6,347 nt of DNA, from assembly GCA_023425905.1 (NCBI GenBank), contig JAFABT010000140.1, positions 1 to 6,347 of the forward strand. The letters are read 5' to 3'. This document shows, one piece after another, positions 1-6,308 of this stretch. The translations under genes were made by a program, and so were the position numbers. This DNA comes from Actinomycetes bacterium. Lineage in GTDB: Bacteria; Actinomycetota; Actinomycetes; Actinomycetales; Cellulomonadaceae. The notes under the pieces were generated by a model, which was not told where the DNA came from, did no database searches, and saw only the letters and a program-made list of their open reading frames with translations. Each line of letters starts with the position of its first letter. Positions within the stretch are counted from its first letter, which is position 1.

Positions 1-1926
1 GCCCTCGCGGCGACGCTCGTCGTCGTCCTCGGAGCGACCCTCGCAGCGACCGGACCGGCGTTGGCGACCGGGCCGGCACCCGCGACCGGGCCTGCCACCA
101 CGAGCGGCGCGACGTCGGCGGTCGCACCGCTCACGGCAGCACCCGGGCAGGACGCGTCGGGCACGGCGGCAGCAGACCGCGTCGGGGTCCGGCCGCTGGC
201 CAAGGCGAGCGGCTTCACGCCCGGCAACATCATCACCGACGAGGTGTTCTTCGACGGCAGGGCGCTCACCGCCGGTCAGGTCCAGGCCTTCCTCAACGCA
301 AAGGTGCCCACGTGCCTCGCGAAGAAGGGCGACCCGACGTGCCTGCGCAGCTACCGGATGACGACGCCGAGCATCAAGGCCGACGCCTACTGCAAGGCGT
401 ACCAGGGCGCGAAGAACGAGCGCGCCTCGACGATCATCGCCAAGGTCGCAAAGGCCTGCGACGTGTCCGCCAAGGTGCTCCTCGTCCTCATGCAGAAGGA
501 GCAGTCGCTCGTCACGTCGACGGCCCCGACGCGCTACCAGTACGAGCGCGCGACCGGATTCGCCTGCCCCGACACGGCTCCGTGCGACCCGTCGAAGTTC
601 GGACTGTTCCTCCAGCTCTACGCCGCGGGCCGGCAGTACCAGCGCTACTCGGCGCCGGACTTCCCGCACTGGCGGACGATCGGCGTCAACACGATCGCCT
701 ACCACCCGGACTCCACGCGCAAGTGCGGCTCGGTCGATGTCGACATCAAGAACAACGCCACGCGCGGCCTGTACTACTACACGCCCTACGTCCCCAACGC
801 CGCCGCCCTCGCGAACATGTACGGCACCGGTGACCGCTGCTCGTCCTACGGCAACCGCAACTTCTGGCGCGGCTTCACCGACTGGTTCGGGTCGACGAAG
901 ATCCCCGTCACGGGCGCCGTGCAGAAGTACTGGCTCGCCAAGGGCGGTCTCGCCGGGTCCTTCGGGGTGCAGCGGGCGCGCATGGTGTGCAAGCCCGGCA
1001 CCGCGTACTGCGCGCAGCGGTTCTCCGGCGGAACCGTCGCGACCTCGAACGCCAAGAAGGCCGGCTTCGCGGTCACCGGGATCATGAGCTCGACGTGGCG
1101 CGCGAAGGGCGCGCAGAACGGCGTGCTCGGCTGGCCGTACTCAGGCCAGTCGTGCCGCACGGCCGACTCCAGCTGCCAGCAGCGCTTCTCCTCCGGCTAC
1201 GTCGTCGACTCCACGTACGGCACGAAGATCCTCACCGGCAAGGTCGCCTCGAAGTGGCGTGCGGCCGGCGGGCGCACCGGCTCGCTCGGGCTGCCGCGCG
1301 CGAACGTCTCGTGCTCGGACAAGGCGCGCACGACGTGCTCGCAGCGCTTCGTCAAGGGCTACGTCTCGACCCACGCCACGCGCGGCACCCACACCGTCGT
1401 CGGCGCGATGGGGACGTACTGGGCCAAGAAGGGCCGGCACAAGGGGTCGCTCGGGCCGGCGTCGTCGGGTCGCCGCTGCTCGACGTCCAAGGGTGTGACG
1501 ACGTGCCGGCAGGCCTTCGGTCCGTCGACCAAGGCCGTGACGAGCACGAAGTACCGCACGACGCAGGTCAAGGGCGCGATCCTCACGGTGTGGGACAAGA
1601 AGCGCTCGTCGGTGGGCAACCCGACGAAGGGCCGGTCGTGCTCGAGCCGCGGCAAGGGCTCGAAGAAGGTCACGACGTGTGCGCAGCGCTTCACCAAGGG
1701 CTGGGTGACGAGCCGGACGAAGGTCGGCGCCTACGCGGTGACCGGCCGCTTCGGGACGACGTACACGAAGGTGCGCGGCAAGCTCGGCCCGGCGACGTCC
1801 AACCGCACGTGCGTGACGAAGAGGTCCGGCTCAAAGAAGGTCAAGACCTGCACGCAGAAGTTCGTCAACGGCTCGATCACCCAGAAGGGCAGCAAGGCCC
1901 CGAAGGTGACCTACCGCAAGCGCTGA
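1..1926 (+). CDS. Secreted LGFP-repeat cell-wall protein (5' partial)
   Basis: The reading frame is open to the window edge, so the gene starts upstream; 641 codons plus stop are present. Bases 1-66 encode a hydrophobic Ala/Leu/Val run ending in A-L-A, which reads as the end of a signal peptide with cleavage after about base 66. An Ala/Thr/Gly/Pro linker runs to about 200. The N-terminal domain (about 211-895) begins FTPGNIITDEVFFDG, a sequence type I recognise from many actinobacterial secreted proteins, and contains LLVLMQKEQSLV and a downstream Cys-rich ATGFACPD stretch. The helix-Glu arrangement (Glu codon 499-501) is reminiscent of lysozyme-like folds, but this is inference only. From 901 to about 1890 come six LGFP-type repeats, known in other actinobacteria as cell-wall-associated modules, each with two Cys. 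The end is rich in Lys and Arg. The likely location is extracellular or wall-bound, with a structural or peptidoglycan-related role. The enzymatic activity is unproven. Confidence 0.85.
   Translation, partial: ALAATLVVVLGATLAATGPALATGPAPATGPATTSGATSAVAPLTAAPGQDASGTAAADRVGVRPLAKASGFTPGNIITDEVFFDGRALTAGQVQAFLNAKVPTCLAKKGDPTCLRSYRMTTPSIKADAYCKAYQGAKNERASTIIAKVAKACDVSAKVLLVLMQKEQSLVTSTAPTRYQYERATGFACPDTAPCDPSKFGLFLQLYAAGRQYQRYSAPDFPHWRTIGVNTIAYHPDSTRKCGSVDVDIKNNATRGLYYYTPYVPNAAALANMYGTGDRCSSYGNRNFWRGFTDWFGSTKIPVTGAVQKYWLAKGGLAGSFGVQRARMVCKPGTAYCAQRFSGGTVATSNAKKAGFAVTGIMSSTWRAKGAQNGVLGWPYSGQSCRTADSSCQQRFSSGYVVDSTYGTKILTGKVASKWRAAGGRTGSLGLPRANVSCSDKARTTCSQRFVKGYVSTHATRGTHTVVGAMGTYWAKKGRHKGSLGPASSGRRCSTSKGVTTCRQAFGPSTKAVTSTKYRTTQVKGAILTVWDKKRSSVGNPTKGRSCSSRGKGSKKVTTCAQRFTKGWVTSRTKVGAYAVTGRFGTTYTKVRGKLGPATSNRTCVTKRSGSKKVKTCTQKFVNGSITQKGSKAPKVTYRKR
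46..99 (+). repeat. Three tandem 18-base repeats (ATGPAx) at the signal-peptide end
   Basis: Three consecutive 18-base units at 46-63, 64-81 and 82-99 encode ATGPAL, ATGPAP and ATGPAT. The first 12 bases of each unit are nearly identical. The array covers the end of the signal peptide and the first mature residues, with the likely signal peptidase site A-L-A falling between units one and two. It probably arose by slippage and forms a flexible linker in the exported protein. Confidence 0.7.
901..1890 (+). repeat. Six LGFP-type protein repeats with Cys pairs
   Basis: Six degenerate repeats begin near 901, 1066, 1228, 1393, 1558 and 1732, with the leading V-x-G motif spaced 53 to 57 codons apart. 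The pattern is V-[TKV]-G, an aromatic (usually Trp), K-x-G, G-S-L-G, Cys, a variable loop, Cys-x-Q-[RK]-F, G and Val. This matches the LGFP family known from actinobacterial wall proteins, with an added Cys pair. Repeat 4 lacks the usual QRF-x-x-G ending, and repeat 5 has lost the Leu-Gly motif. Repeats 3 and 5 share 28 of 33 bases (1329-1361 against 1671-1703), and repeats 5 and 6 share 15 of 16 (1657-1672 against 1828-1843), which suggests duplication within the gene. Confidence 0.8.
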
Positions 1927-1981
1927 GGTGGCGGCGCCCGAGCTCTGGCGGCTGCGCCGGGGCACGGCTGCCGACCCGTGG

Positions 1982-1987
1982 CAGAGT
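1982..1987 (+). promoter_or_regulatory. Possible -10 box for a leaderless kinase transcript
   Basis: CAGAGT lies exactly 7 to 12 bases before the GTG at 1994 and matches the TANNNT -10 pattern at the A and final T only. No convincing -35 box is seen. There is no Shine-Dalgarno before that GTG, and leaderless mRNAs are common in actinobacteria, so transcription starting at the GTG itself would fit. The evidence is weak. Confidence 0.3.
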
Positions 1988-1993
1988 GACCGC

Positions 1994-3367
1994 GTGAGCA
2001 CCGCAGATCCCACGACCTTCGCCCCTGCGACGGACGACCTCACCGACCCCGAGCAGCCCGGCTGGCAGCGGCCACCCGCCACGGAGACGGAACGCCGTGC
2101 CGACGTCGTCGCCGCTGCCGCGATGTTCGCCGGGGCCCTGCTGTCGATGGTGCTGTGGCGGACGGCAGGCCTCTACGACGCCCCTGCCTCGGGGCCGCTC
2201 GCGGCGGGCCTGCTCGCGCTCGCGACGCTCCCGCTCGCCGCACGGCGACGGTGGCCCGCCCTCGTCCTCGCAGTCGTCACGGTCGCGTTCATCCTCGCGG
2301 TGACGCTCAAGGTCCCCGAGACGCTGTTCCTCAACATCTCGTTGTTCTGCGCGCTCTACACGGTGGGCGCCTGGGACTCGAACCGGACGCGCGCGCTGTG
2401 GGTGCGCGGCGGCTGCGTCGTCGTCATGCTCGTGTGGCTCGTCGTCGAGCTGTTCCGCGCCTCGACGGACCCCGAGGCGATCGCGGAGTTCGAGAAGGAG
2501 GGCCTCGGCGCGGCCTTCGGGGGCGCGGTGTCGCCGCTCGTCGCCTACCTGCTCATCCAGGTGCTCACGAACGTGCTCTACTTCGCCGGTGCGTGGCTGT
2601 TCGGGAACGTGGCGTGGGCCTCGGCCCGTGACCGCGCCCGCACCGCGTGGCGCACGCGGCAGCTCGTCGCGGCCCGGGTCCACGCCGAGGCGCAGGCGGT
2701 GACGATCGAGCGGGTGCGCATCGCGCGCGAGCTGCACGACGCGGTCGCCCACCACGTCTCGGTCATGGGCGTCCAGGCGGCTGCCGCGCGGTCGGTGCTC
2801 GAGCGCGGCGCCGACGCGGACCTCGAGCGCACACAGGCCGGGACGGCTCTCGAGCACATCGAGGAGTCGGCCAGGTCCGCGATCGACGAGCTGCACGGCC
2901 TCATCGGCACCCTCCGCTCACCCGACGAGGCGAAGCACCCGGCCGAGGCGCTCGCCTCGCTCGACGTCGCCCGGCTGCCCCGGCTCGTCGACGAGGCTCG
3001 CGAGGCGGGTCTCGACGCGCACTTCCAGGTCGTCGGCGAGCCCGCACCGCTGTCACCGGTGACCTCGCTCAACCTCTACCGGATCGCGCAGGAGGCGCTC
3101 ACGAACGTCCGCAAGCACGCCGGCCCGGCCGCGAGCGCCGACGTCCGGCTGCGCTACCTCGACGACGCGATCGAGCTCGAGGTGTCCGACTCGGGGACGG
3201 GGCCAGTCCGGTCACGGCTCGCGCGCGGCGGCGGTCTCGGTCTCGTCGGCATGCGCGAGCGGGTCGCCGCCGAGGGCGGCAGCCTCCACGCAGGGCCGCG
3301 ACGACCCGAGGGGTTCGTCGTCCGCGCCCACGTGCCGCTCGTCCGTGCGGAGGTGTCCCATGGCTGA
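1994..3367 (+). CDS. NarL/DesK-type sensor histidine kinase
   Basis: This is a membrane sensor kinase that would autophosphorylate on His and pass phosphate to the regulator encoded next. The 457-residue protein has about six hydrophobic segments (roughly 38-55, 68-83, 89-105, 111-126, 140-154 and 181-205) with only short loops. A HisKA_3 dimerisation domain follows, with ERVRIARELHDAVAHH and phospho-acceptor His248. The HATPase domain has the N box (Asn371 in EALTNVRKHA), the DSGTG box (Asp399) and GGGLGLVGM at 412-420. All catalytic boxes are intact. The chosen start is GTG 1994; an in-frame GTG at 1928 would add 22 residues (ending LRRGTAADPWQSDR) that do not look like a family N-terminus. 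With no large extracellular domain, sensing is probably within the membrane. The ligand is unknown. The stop overlaps the regulator gene. Confidence 0.93.
   Translation: MSTADPTTFAPATDDLTDPEQPGWQRPPATETERRADVVAAAAMFAGALLSMVLWRTAGLYDAPASGPLAAGLLALATLPLAARRRWPALVLAVVTVAFILAVTLKVPETLFLNISLFCALYTVGAWDSNRTRALWVRGGCVVVMLVWLVVELFRASTDPEAIAEFEKEGLGAAFGGAVSPLVAYLLIQVLTNVLYFAGAWLFGNVAWASARDRARTAWRTRQLVAARVHAEAQAVTIERVRIARELHDAVAHHVSVMGVQAAAARSVLERGADADLERTQAGTALEHIEESARSAIDELHGLIGTLRSPDEAKHPAEALASLDVARLPRLVDEAREAGLDAHFQVVGEPAPLSPVTSLNLYRIAQEALTNVRKHAGPAASADVRLRYLDDAIELEVSDSGTGPVRSRLARGGGLGLVGMRERVAAEGGSLHAGPRRPEGFVVRAHVPLVRAEVSHG
3349..3353 (+). promoter_or_regulatory. Shine-Dalgarno of the response regulator gene
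   Basis: GGAGG lies 6 bases before the ATG at 3360, inside the end of the kinase gene. It decides the regulator start in favour of ATG 3360 over the in-frame GTG at 3345, which would put the site inside the coding region. Confidence 0.8.
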
Positions 3368-4076
3368 CCGCGACATCCGCGTCCTGCTGGTCGACGACCA
3401 GGAGCTCGTCCGGACGGGGATCGCGACGATCCTCGCGGGGCTCGACGGGATCGAGGTCGTGGGCCAGGCGGCCGACGGCGCCTCGGCCCTGGCCGAGACC
3501 CGGCGGCTCGACCCCGACGTCGTGTGCATGGACGTGCAGATGCCCGACATGGACGGTCTCGAGGCGACGCGCCGCCTCACGGCCGACCCCGCGCTGCGCG
3601 CCGCAGTGCTCGTCCTCACGACATTCCAACGCGAGGACTACCTGCTCGAGGCGCTGCAGGCGGGCGCGAGCGGATTCCTCCTCAAGAACGCCCGGCCCGC
3701 ACAGCTCGCCGACGCCATCCGCTCGGTTGCGGCCGGTGATGCGCTCCTCGCACCTGAGATGACCCGTGCCGTCCTCGAACGGGCGCTGGGCGCCGCGACG
3801 GCACGCGACGACGGGACGGCGCAGCCCGTGCCCGCCGCCGTGGGCGCCCTCACCGATCGGGAGCTCGAGGTCCTCGGGCTCATGGCCCGCGGGCTCTCGA
3901 ACGACGAGGTGGCCGGCCGGCTCTTCCTCGGGCGCGCGACCGTGAAGACGCACGTGTCGAACGTCCTCATGAAGCTCGGGCTGCGGGACCGGGTGCAGGC
4001 CGTCGTCTTCGCGCACGAGCACGGGCTCGTGGCCCCCGACTCCCCCACCCCCGACGCCCCCGCGACGCACGACTGA
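3360..4076 (+). CDS. NarL/FixJ-family response regulator
   Basis: This is a DNA-binding response regulator of 238 residues, a normal length. The receiver domain (about 5-125) has the acidic pair Asp12/Asp13, phospho-acceptor Asp58 in CMDVQMPDMDG, Thr87 and Lys109, so it should be phosphorylated normally. A linker of about 20 residues precedes a LuxR-type helix-turn-helix (about 162-225) with LTDRELEVLGLMARGLSNDEVA and the recognition region GRATVKTHVSNVLMKLGL. A short Pro/Asp-rich tail (PDSPTPDAPATHD) ends the protein. The ATG overlaps the kinase stop by 8 bases, which implies translational coupling and a cognate pair. The likely target is the exporter promoter in the gap that follows, possibly with its own operon; this is inferred from position only. 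No paralogue-specific name can be assigned. Confidence 0.94.
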   Translation: MADRDIRVLLVDDQELVRTGIATILAGLDGIEVVGQAADGASALAETRRLDPDVVCMDVQMPDMDGLEATRRLTADPALRAAVLVLTTFQREDYLLEALQAGASGFLLKNARPAQLADAIRSVAAGDALLAPEMTRAVLERALGAATARDDGTAQPVPAAVGALTDRELEVLGLMARGLSNDEVAGRLFLGRATVKTHVSNVLMKLGLRDRVQAVVFAHEHGLVAPDSPTPDAPATHD

Positions 4077-4106
4077 CGCCGCGCGACGGGCCCGTGGGCT
4101 GCGGGT

Positions 4107-4125
4107 TCATCCTCACGGCGGACGA
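4107..4125. promoter_or_regulatory. Imperfect dyad upstream of the exporter promoter
   Basis: TCATCC and GGACGA form arms that match at 5 of 6 positions around a 7-base spacer. The centre lies about 64 bases before the start site predicted from the -10 box at 4168, a usual place for an activator. NarL-family regulators bind dyads of this general size, so the adjacent regulator is a candidate ligand. A dyad this short can occur by chance. Confidence 0.35.
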
Positions 4126-4140
4126 GGTTCCGTCGCTGGG

Positions 4141-4173
4141 TTGAGCCGCCCGTACCCGCGGACTCCCTAGGCT
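4141..4173 (+). promoter_or_regulatory. Probable promoter of the exporter operon
   Basis: TAGGCT at 4168-4173 fits the actinobacterial -10 pattern TANNNT. TTGAGC at 4141-4146 resembles a -35 box, but the spacing is 21 bases, longer than the usual 16 to 19. This would make a weak promoter that needs an activator, in line with the upstream dyad. The predicted start is near 4180, giving a leader of about 36 bases before the GTG at 4216. Confidence 0.5.
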
Positions 4174-4204
4174 CGTCGAGGCGGGCAGGGGTCCGCCGGG
4201 ACGA
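4173..4204. promoter_or_regulatory. Inverted repeat between the -10 box and the ribosome binding site
   Basis: Arms 4173-4184 and 4193-4204 (TCGTCGAGGCGG and CCGCCGGGACGA) match at 10 of 12 positions, with a central 2-base mismatch and an 8-base spacer. The repeat starts on the last base of the -10 box and ends within the Shine-Dalgarno region. It could be an operator at the transcription start, or its inner 5-base-pair stem could form a small hairpin in the leader RNA. Both roles are inference. Confidence 0.4.
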
Positions 4205-4210
4205 GGGAGG
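4203..4210 (+). promoter_or_regulatory. Strong Shine-Dalgarno of the ABC ATPase gene
   Basis: GAGGGAGG ends 5 bases before the GTG at 4216. It fixes that GTG as the start and indicates efficient translation initiation despite the non-ATG codon. Confidence 0.8.
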
Positions 4211-4215
4211 CACAC

Positions 4216-5190
4216 GTGCTCAAGCTGGACGGGATCACCCGGAGCTTCAACGGCAGACGCGCGCTCGACGGGGTGAGCTTCGAGGTGGGACGCGGTCGTC
4301 TCACGGGGTTCGTCGGCGGGAACGGGGCAGGCAAGACGACGACGATGCGGATCATCCTCGGCGTGCTGTCGTCCGACGCCGGCACCGTGACGATCGACGG
4401 GGTCCCGCTCGACGCGGCGCGCCGTCAGGGCTTCGGGTACATGCCCGAAGAACGCGGCCTCTACCCGAAGATGAAGGTCATCGACCAGCTCGTGCACCTC
4501 GCCCGGCTGCACGGCTTCGACCGCGCCCGCGCGACGCGCAACGCCCGCGACCTGCTCGAGGGCCTCGGCCTCACCGAACGCGCGGACGAGCCGCTCGAGC
4601 GGTTGTCCCTCGGCAACCAGCAGCGCGCGCAGATCGCCGCAGCGCTCGTCCACGAGCCCGAGGTGCTCGTCCTCGACGAGCCGTTCTCGGGCCTCGACCC
4701 GCTCGCGGTCGACGTCGTCGCCCAGGTGCTCGCCGAGCGGGCCGCGGCGGGCGTGCCCGTGCTCTTCTCCTCGCACCAGCTCGACGTCGTCGAGCGGCTC
4801 TGCGACGACCTCGTCATCATCGCGGGCGGCACGATCCGCGCGGCGGGCAGCCGCGAGCGGCTGCGCCGTGAGCACGGCACGGAGCGCTACGAGATCTCCA
4901 CCGGCGGCGACATCGGGTGGCTGCGTGGCACGCCGGGCGTCGACGTCGTCGAGTTCTCCGGTGGGGACGCGCTGTTCGGCGCGGACGCGGACGTCGCGCA
5001 GGGCGTGCTGCGCGACGCGCTGTCCCGAGGCTCGGTCACGGCCTTCGGACCGCTGCGCCCGACGCTCGGCGAGATCTTCCGTGAGGTCATCGCCGACGAG
5101 GCCGACACCGGCCAACTCACCGAACCCGCCAGCTCCCCCCACGACTCCCGGCGCACGCCGGCCACGACCACCCAGGAGGCACTCCGATGA
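4216..5190 (+). CDS. ABC-2 exporter ATP-binding protein (NatA/YhaQ-like)
   Basis: This is a 324-residue cytoplasmic ATPase that powers the membrane permease encoded next. The Walker A motif is GGNGAGKT at 34-41 (Lys40), the signature LSLGNQQ at 130-136, Walker B VLVLDE at 150-155 with catalytic Glu155, the D-loop SGLD at 158-161 and the H-loop His187. The Q-loop region reads GYMPEERGLYPKM, with Glu where most ABC ATPases have Gln; I know this PEERGLY form from the NatA/YhaQ/DUF4162 branch, so it supports that placement. Residues from about 210 form a DUF4162-like C-terminal region ending near PTLGEIFREVIAD, followed by a polar tail. The gene has its own promoter region and overlaps the permease at ATGA. 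NatAB of Bacillus is linked to sodium efflux, but the substrate here cannot be read from the sequence; lipids, peptides or drugs are also possible. Confidence 0.93.
   Translation: MLKLDGITRSFNGRRALDGVSFEVGRGRLTGFVGGNGAGKTTTMRIILGVLSSDAGTVTIDGVPLDAARRQGFGYMPEERGLYPKMKVIDQLVHLARLHGFDRARATRNARDLLEGLGLTERADEPLERLSLGNQQRAQIAAALVHEPEVLVLDEPFSGLDPLAVDVVAQVLAERAAAGVPVLFSSHQLDVVERLCDDLVIIAGGTIRAAGSRERLRREHGTERYEISTGGDIGWLRGTPGVDVVEFSGGDALFGADADVAQGVLRDALSRGSVTAFGPLRPTLGEIFREVIADEADTGQLTEPASSPHDSRRTPATTTQEALR
5174..5179 (+). promoter_or_regulatory. Shine-Dalgarno of the permease gene
   Basis: AGGAGG lies 7 bases before the ATG at 5187, within the last codons of the ATPase gene. It supports the first ATG over the second in-frame ATG at 5193. 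Confidence 0.8.
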
Positions 5191-6308
5191 GCATGCCCAC
5201 GGTTATCCCCGCCGACCGTCCCGCCCCGCTGCCCACGAGTCGCGCAGCACTCATCGTCGCCGAGCGGGAGATCCTCGCGCAGGTGCGCACCAAGTCATTC
5301 CTCATCTCGACGGCGATCACGCTCACGCTCGTCTTCGGCTCGATCCTCGTCTCGGGTCTCCTCGCCGGGTCGGACGACGACGCGACGACGAAGGTCGCCG
5401 TCGTCACCGGCACGAGCTCTGCGGTCGCGTCGGCCGAGGGCCTCGAGGCCCTCCCCGTCGCCGACGAGGACGCGGCCCGGGCGCTCGTCGCGAGCGGGGA
5501 GGTCGAGGCCGCGGTCGTCCCCGACCCGGGGCCGGCTGGGATGCGCGTGCTCACCCTCACGGGCACGGCGGACGACGTCGTCGCGGCCTTGTCCGTCGTC
5601 CCGGTCGTCGAGGAGCTCGAGCCGGCCGAGCAGAGCGAGAACATCCGGTACGTCGTCGCACTCGCGTTCGGCCTCGTGTTCATGATGGCCGCGGCGGGGT
5701 CGGGCGGCATGATCGCCCAGTCGACCGTAAGCGAGAAGCAGACCCGCGTCGTCGAGATCCTGCTGTCGACCGTCTCGGCGCGCGCGCTGCTCGCGGGCAA
5801 GATCCTCGGCAACTCGGTCGTCGCGTTCGGGCAGACGGCGGCGACGGCGGCGGCGGCCGTCCTCGGCCTCGTGCTCACCGGTCAGGACGAGCTGCTCGGG
5901 ATGCTCGGCGCACCCCTCGTGTGGTTCGTCGTGTTCTTCCTCGTGGGGTTCCTCCTGCTCGCCTCGATCTACGCCGCAGGGGCCTCGCTCGTCTCCCGCG
6001 TCGAGGACACGGGCTCAGTGATCATGCCCGCGATGATGCTCACGATGATCCCGTACTTCCTCGTCGCGGTCCTCGGCGACAACCCCGTCGTCATGACGGT
6101 GCTGTCCTACGTGCCGTTCTCGGCGCCGGTGGGCATGCCGGTCCGGCTGTTCTTCGGCGACGCCGCCTGGTGGGAGCCGCTCGTGGCCCTCGCGATCCTC
6201 GTCGTGGCGACGCTCGCGACCGTGGCCCTTGCGGCTCGCGTCTACTCCGGCTCGCTGCTGCGGACGGGGGCGCGGGTCTCGCTCAAGGAGGCACTGCGGG
6301 CGCACTGA
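5187..6308 (+). CDS. ABC-2 type exporter permease (NatB/YhaP-like)
   Basis: This is a 373-residue membrane permease that partners the ATPase just upstream. Six hydrophobic segments are visible at about 38-60, 154-176, 208-231, 244-269, 278-296 and 332-350. A soluble region of about 90 residues (62-151), rich in Asp, Glu and Ala, lies between the first two helices and should face outwards; this layout is typical of the NatB/YhaP group. After helix 2 comes EKQTRVVEILLSTVSARALLAGKILG (183-208), the conserved cytoplasmic coupling segment of ABC-2 permeases. The YVPFSAPVGMPVRLF segment (308-322) and a C-terminal GARVSLKEALR (361-371) also fit the family. Its ATG overlaps the ATPase stop as ATGA, implying coupled translation and equal dosage. 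The length is near the family norm, and the gene is complete. The substrate is unknown. Confidence 0.92.
   Translation: MSMPTVIPADRPAPLPTSRAALIVAEREILAQVRTKSFLISTAITLTLVFGSILVSGLLAGSDDDATTKVAVVTGTSSAVASAEGLEALPVADEDAARALVASGEVEAAVVPDPGPAGMRVLTLTGTADDVVAALSVVPVVEELEPAEQSENIRYVVALAFGLVFMMAAAGSGGMIAQSTVSEKQTRVVEILLSTVSARALLAGKILGNSVVAFGQTAATAAAAVLGLVLTGQDELLGMLGAPLVWFVVFFLVGFLLLASIYAAGASLVSRVEDTGSVIMPAMMLTMIPYFLVAVLGDNPVVMTVLSYVPFSAPVGMPVRLFFGDAAWWEPLVALAILVVATLATVALAARVYSGSLLRTGARVSLKEALRAH

Noticed and set aside
1932..1959. Possible terminator hairpin after the LGFP gene (CGGCGC and GCGCCG)
   Set aside because: The stem has only six base pairs, the loop is 16 bases and there is no T-run. Such pairs are common by chance at this GC content.
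987..1997. Forward open frame in another phase of the LGFP gene
   Set aside because: The translation is an Arg-rich shadow, and it overlaps a gene with a clear repeat structure in the main frame.
1877..2896. Long reverse-strand open frame of 339 codons across the kinase gene
   Set aside because: It lies opposite a gene with intact kinase motifs. Its translation is Arg-, Asp- and Glu-rich with no family pattern, as expected from GC-rich codon bias.
3345..3359. In-frame GTG as an earlier start of the response regulator
   Set aside because: It would place the GGAGG Shine-Dalgarno inside the gene and add MRRCP before the usual receiver start; ATG 3360 is better spaced.
4086..4095. Perfect 10-base palindrome ACGGGCCCGT just after the response regulator
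   Set aside because: It has no loop for a hairpin, no T-run and no second copy in the gap; it is likely to be chance in GC-rich DNA, though a binding site cannot be excluded.
3967..5142. Long reverse-strand open frame of 391 codons across the ABC ATPase gene
   Set aside because: Antisense shadow of a clear ATPase with all ABC motifs; it also spans the intergenic gap and shows no recognisable domain.
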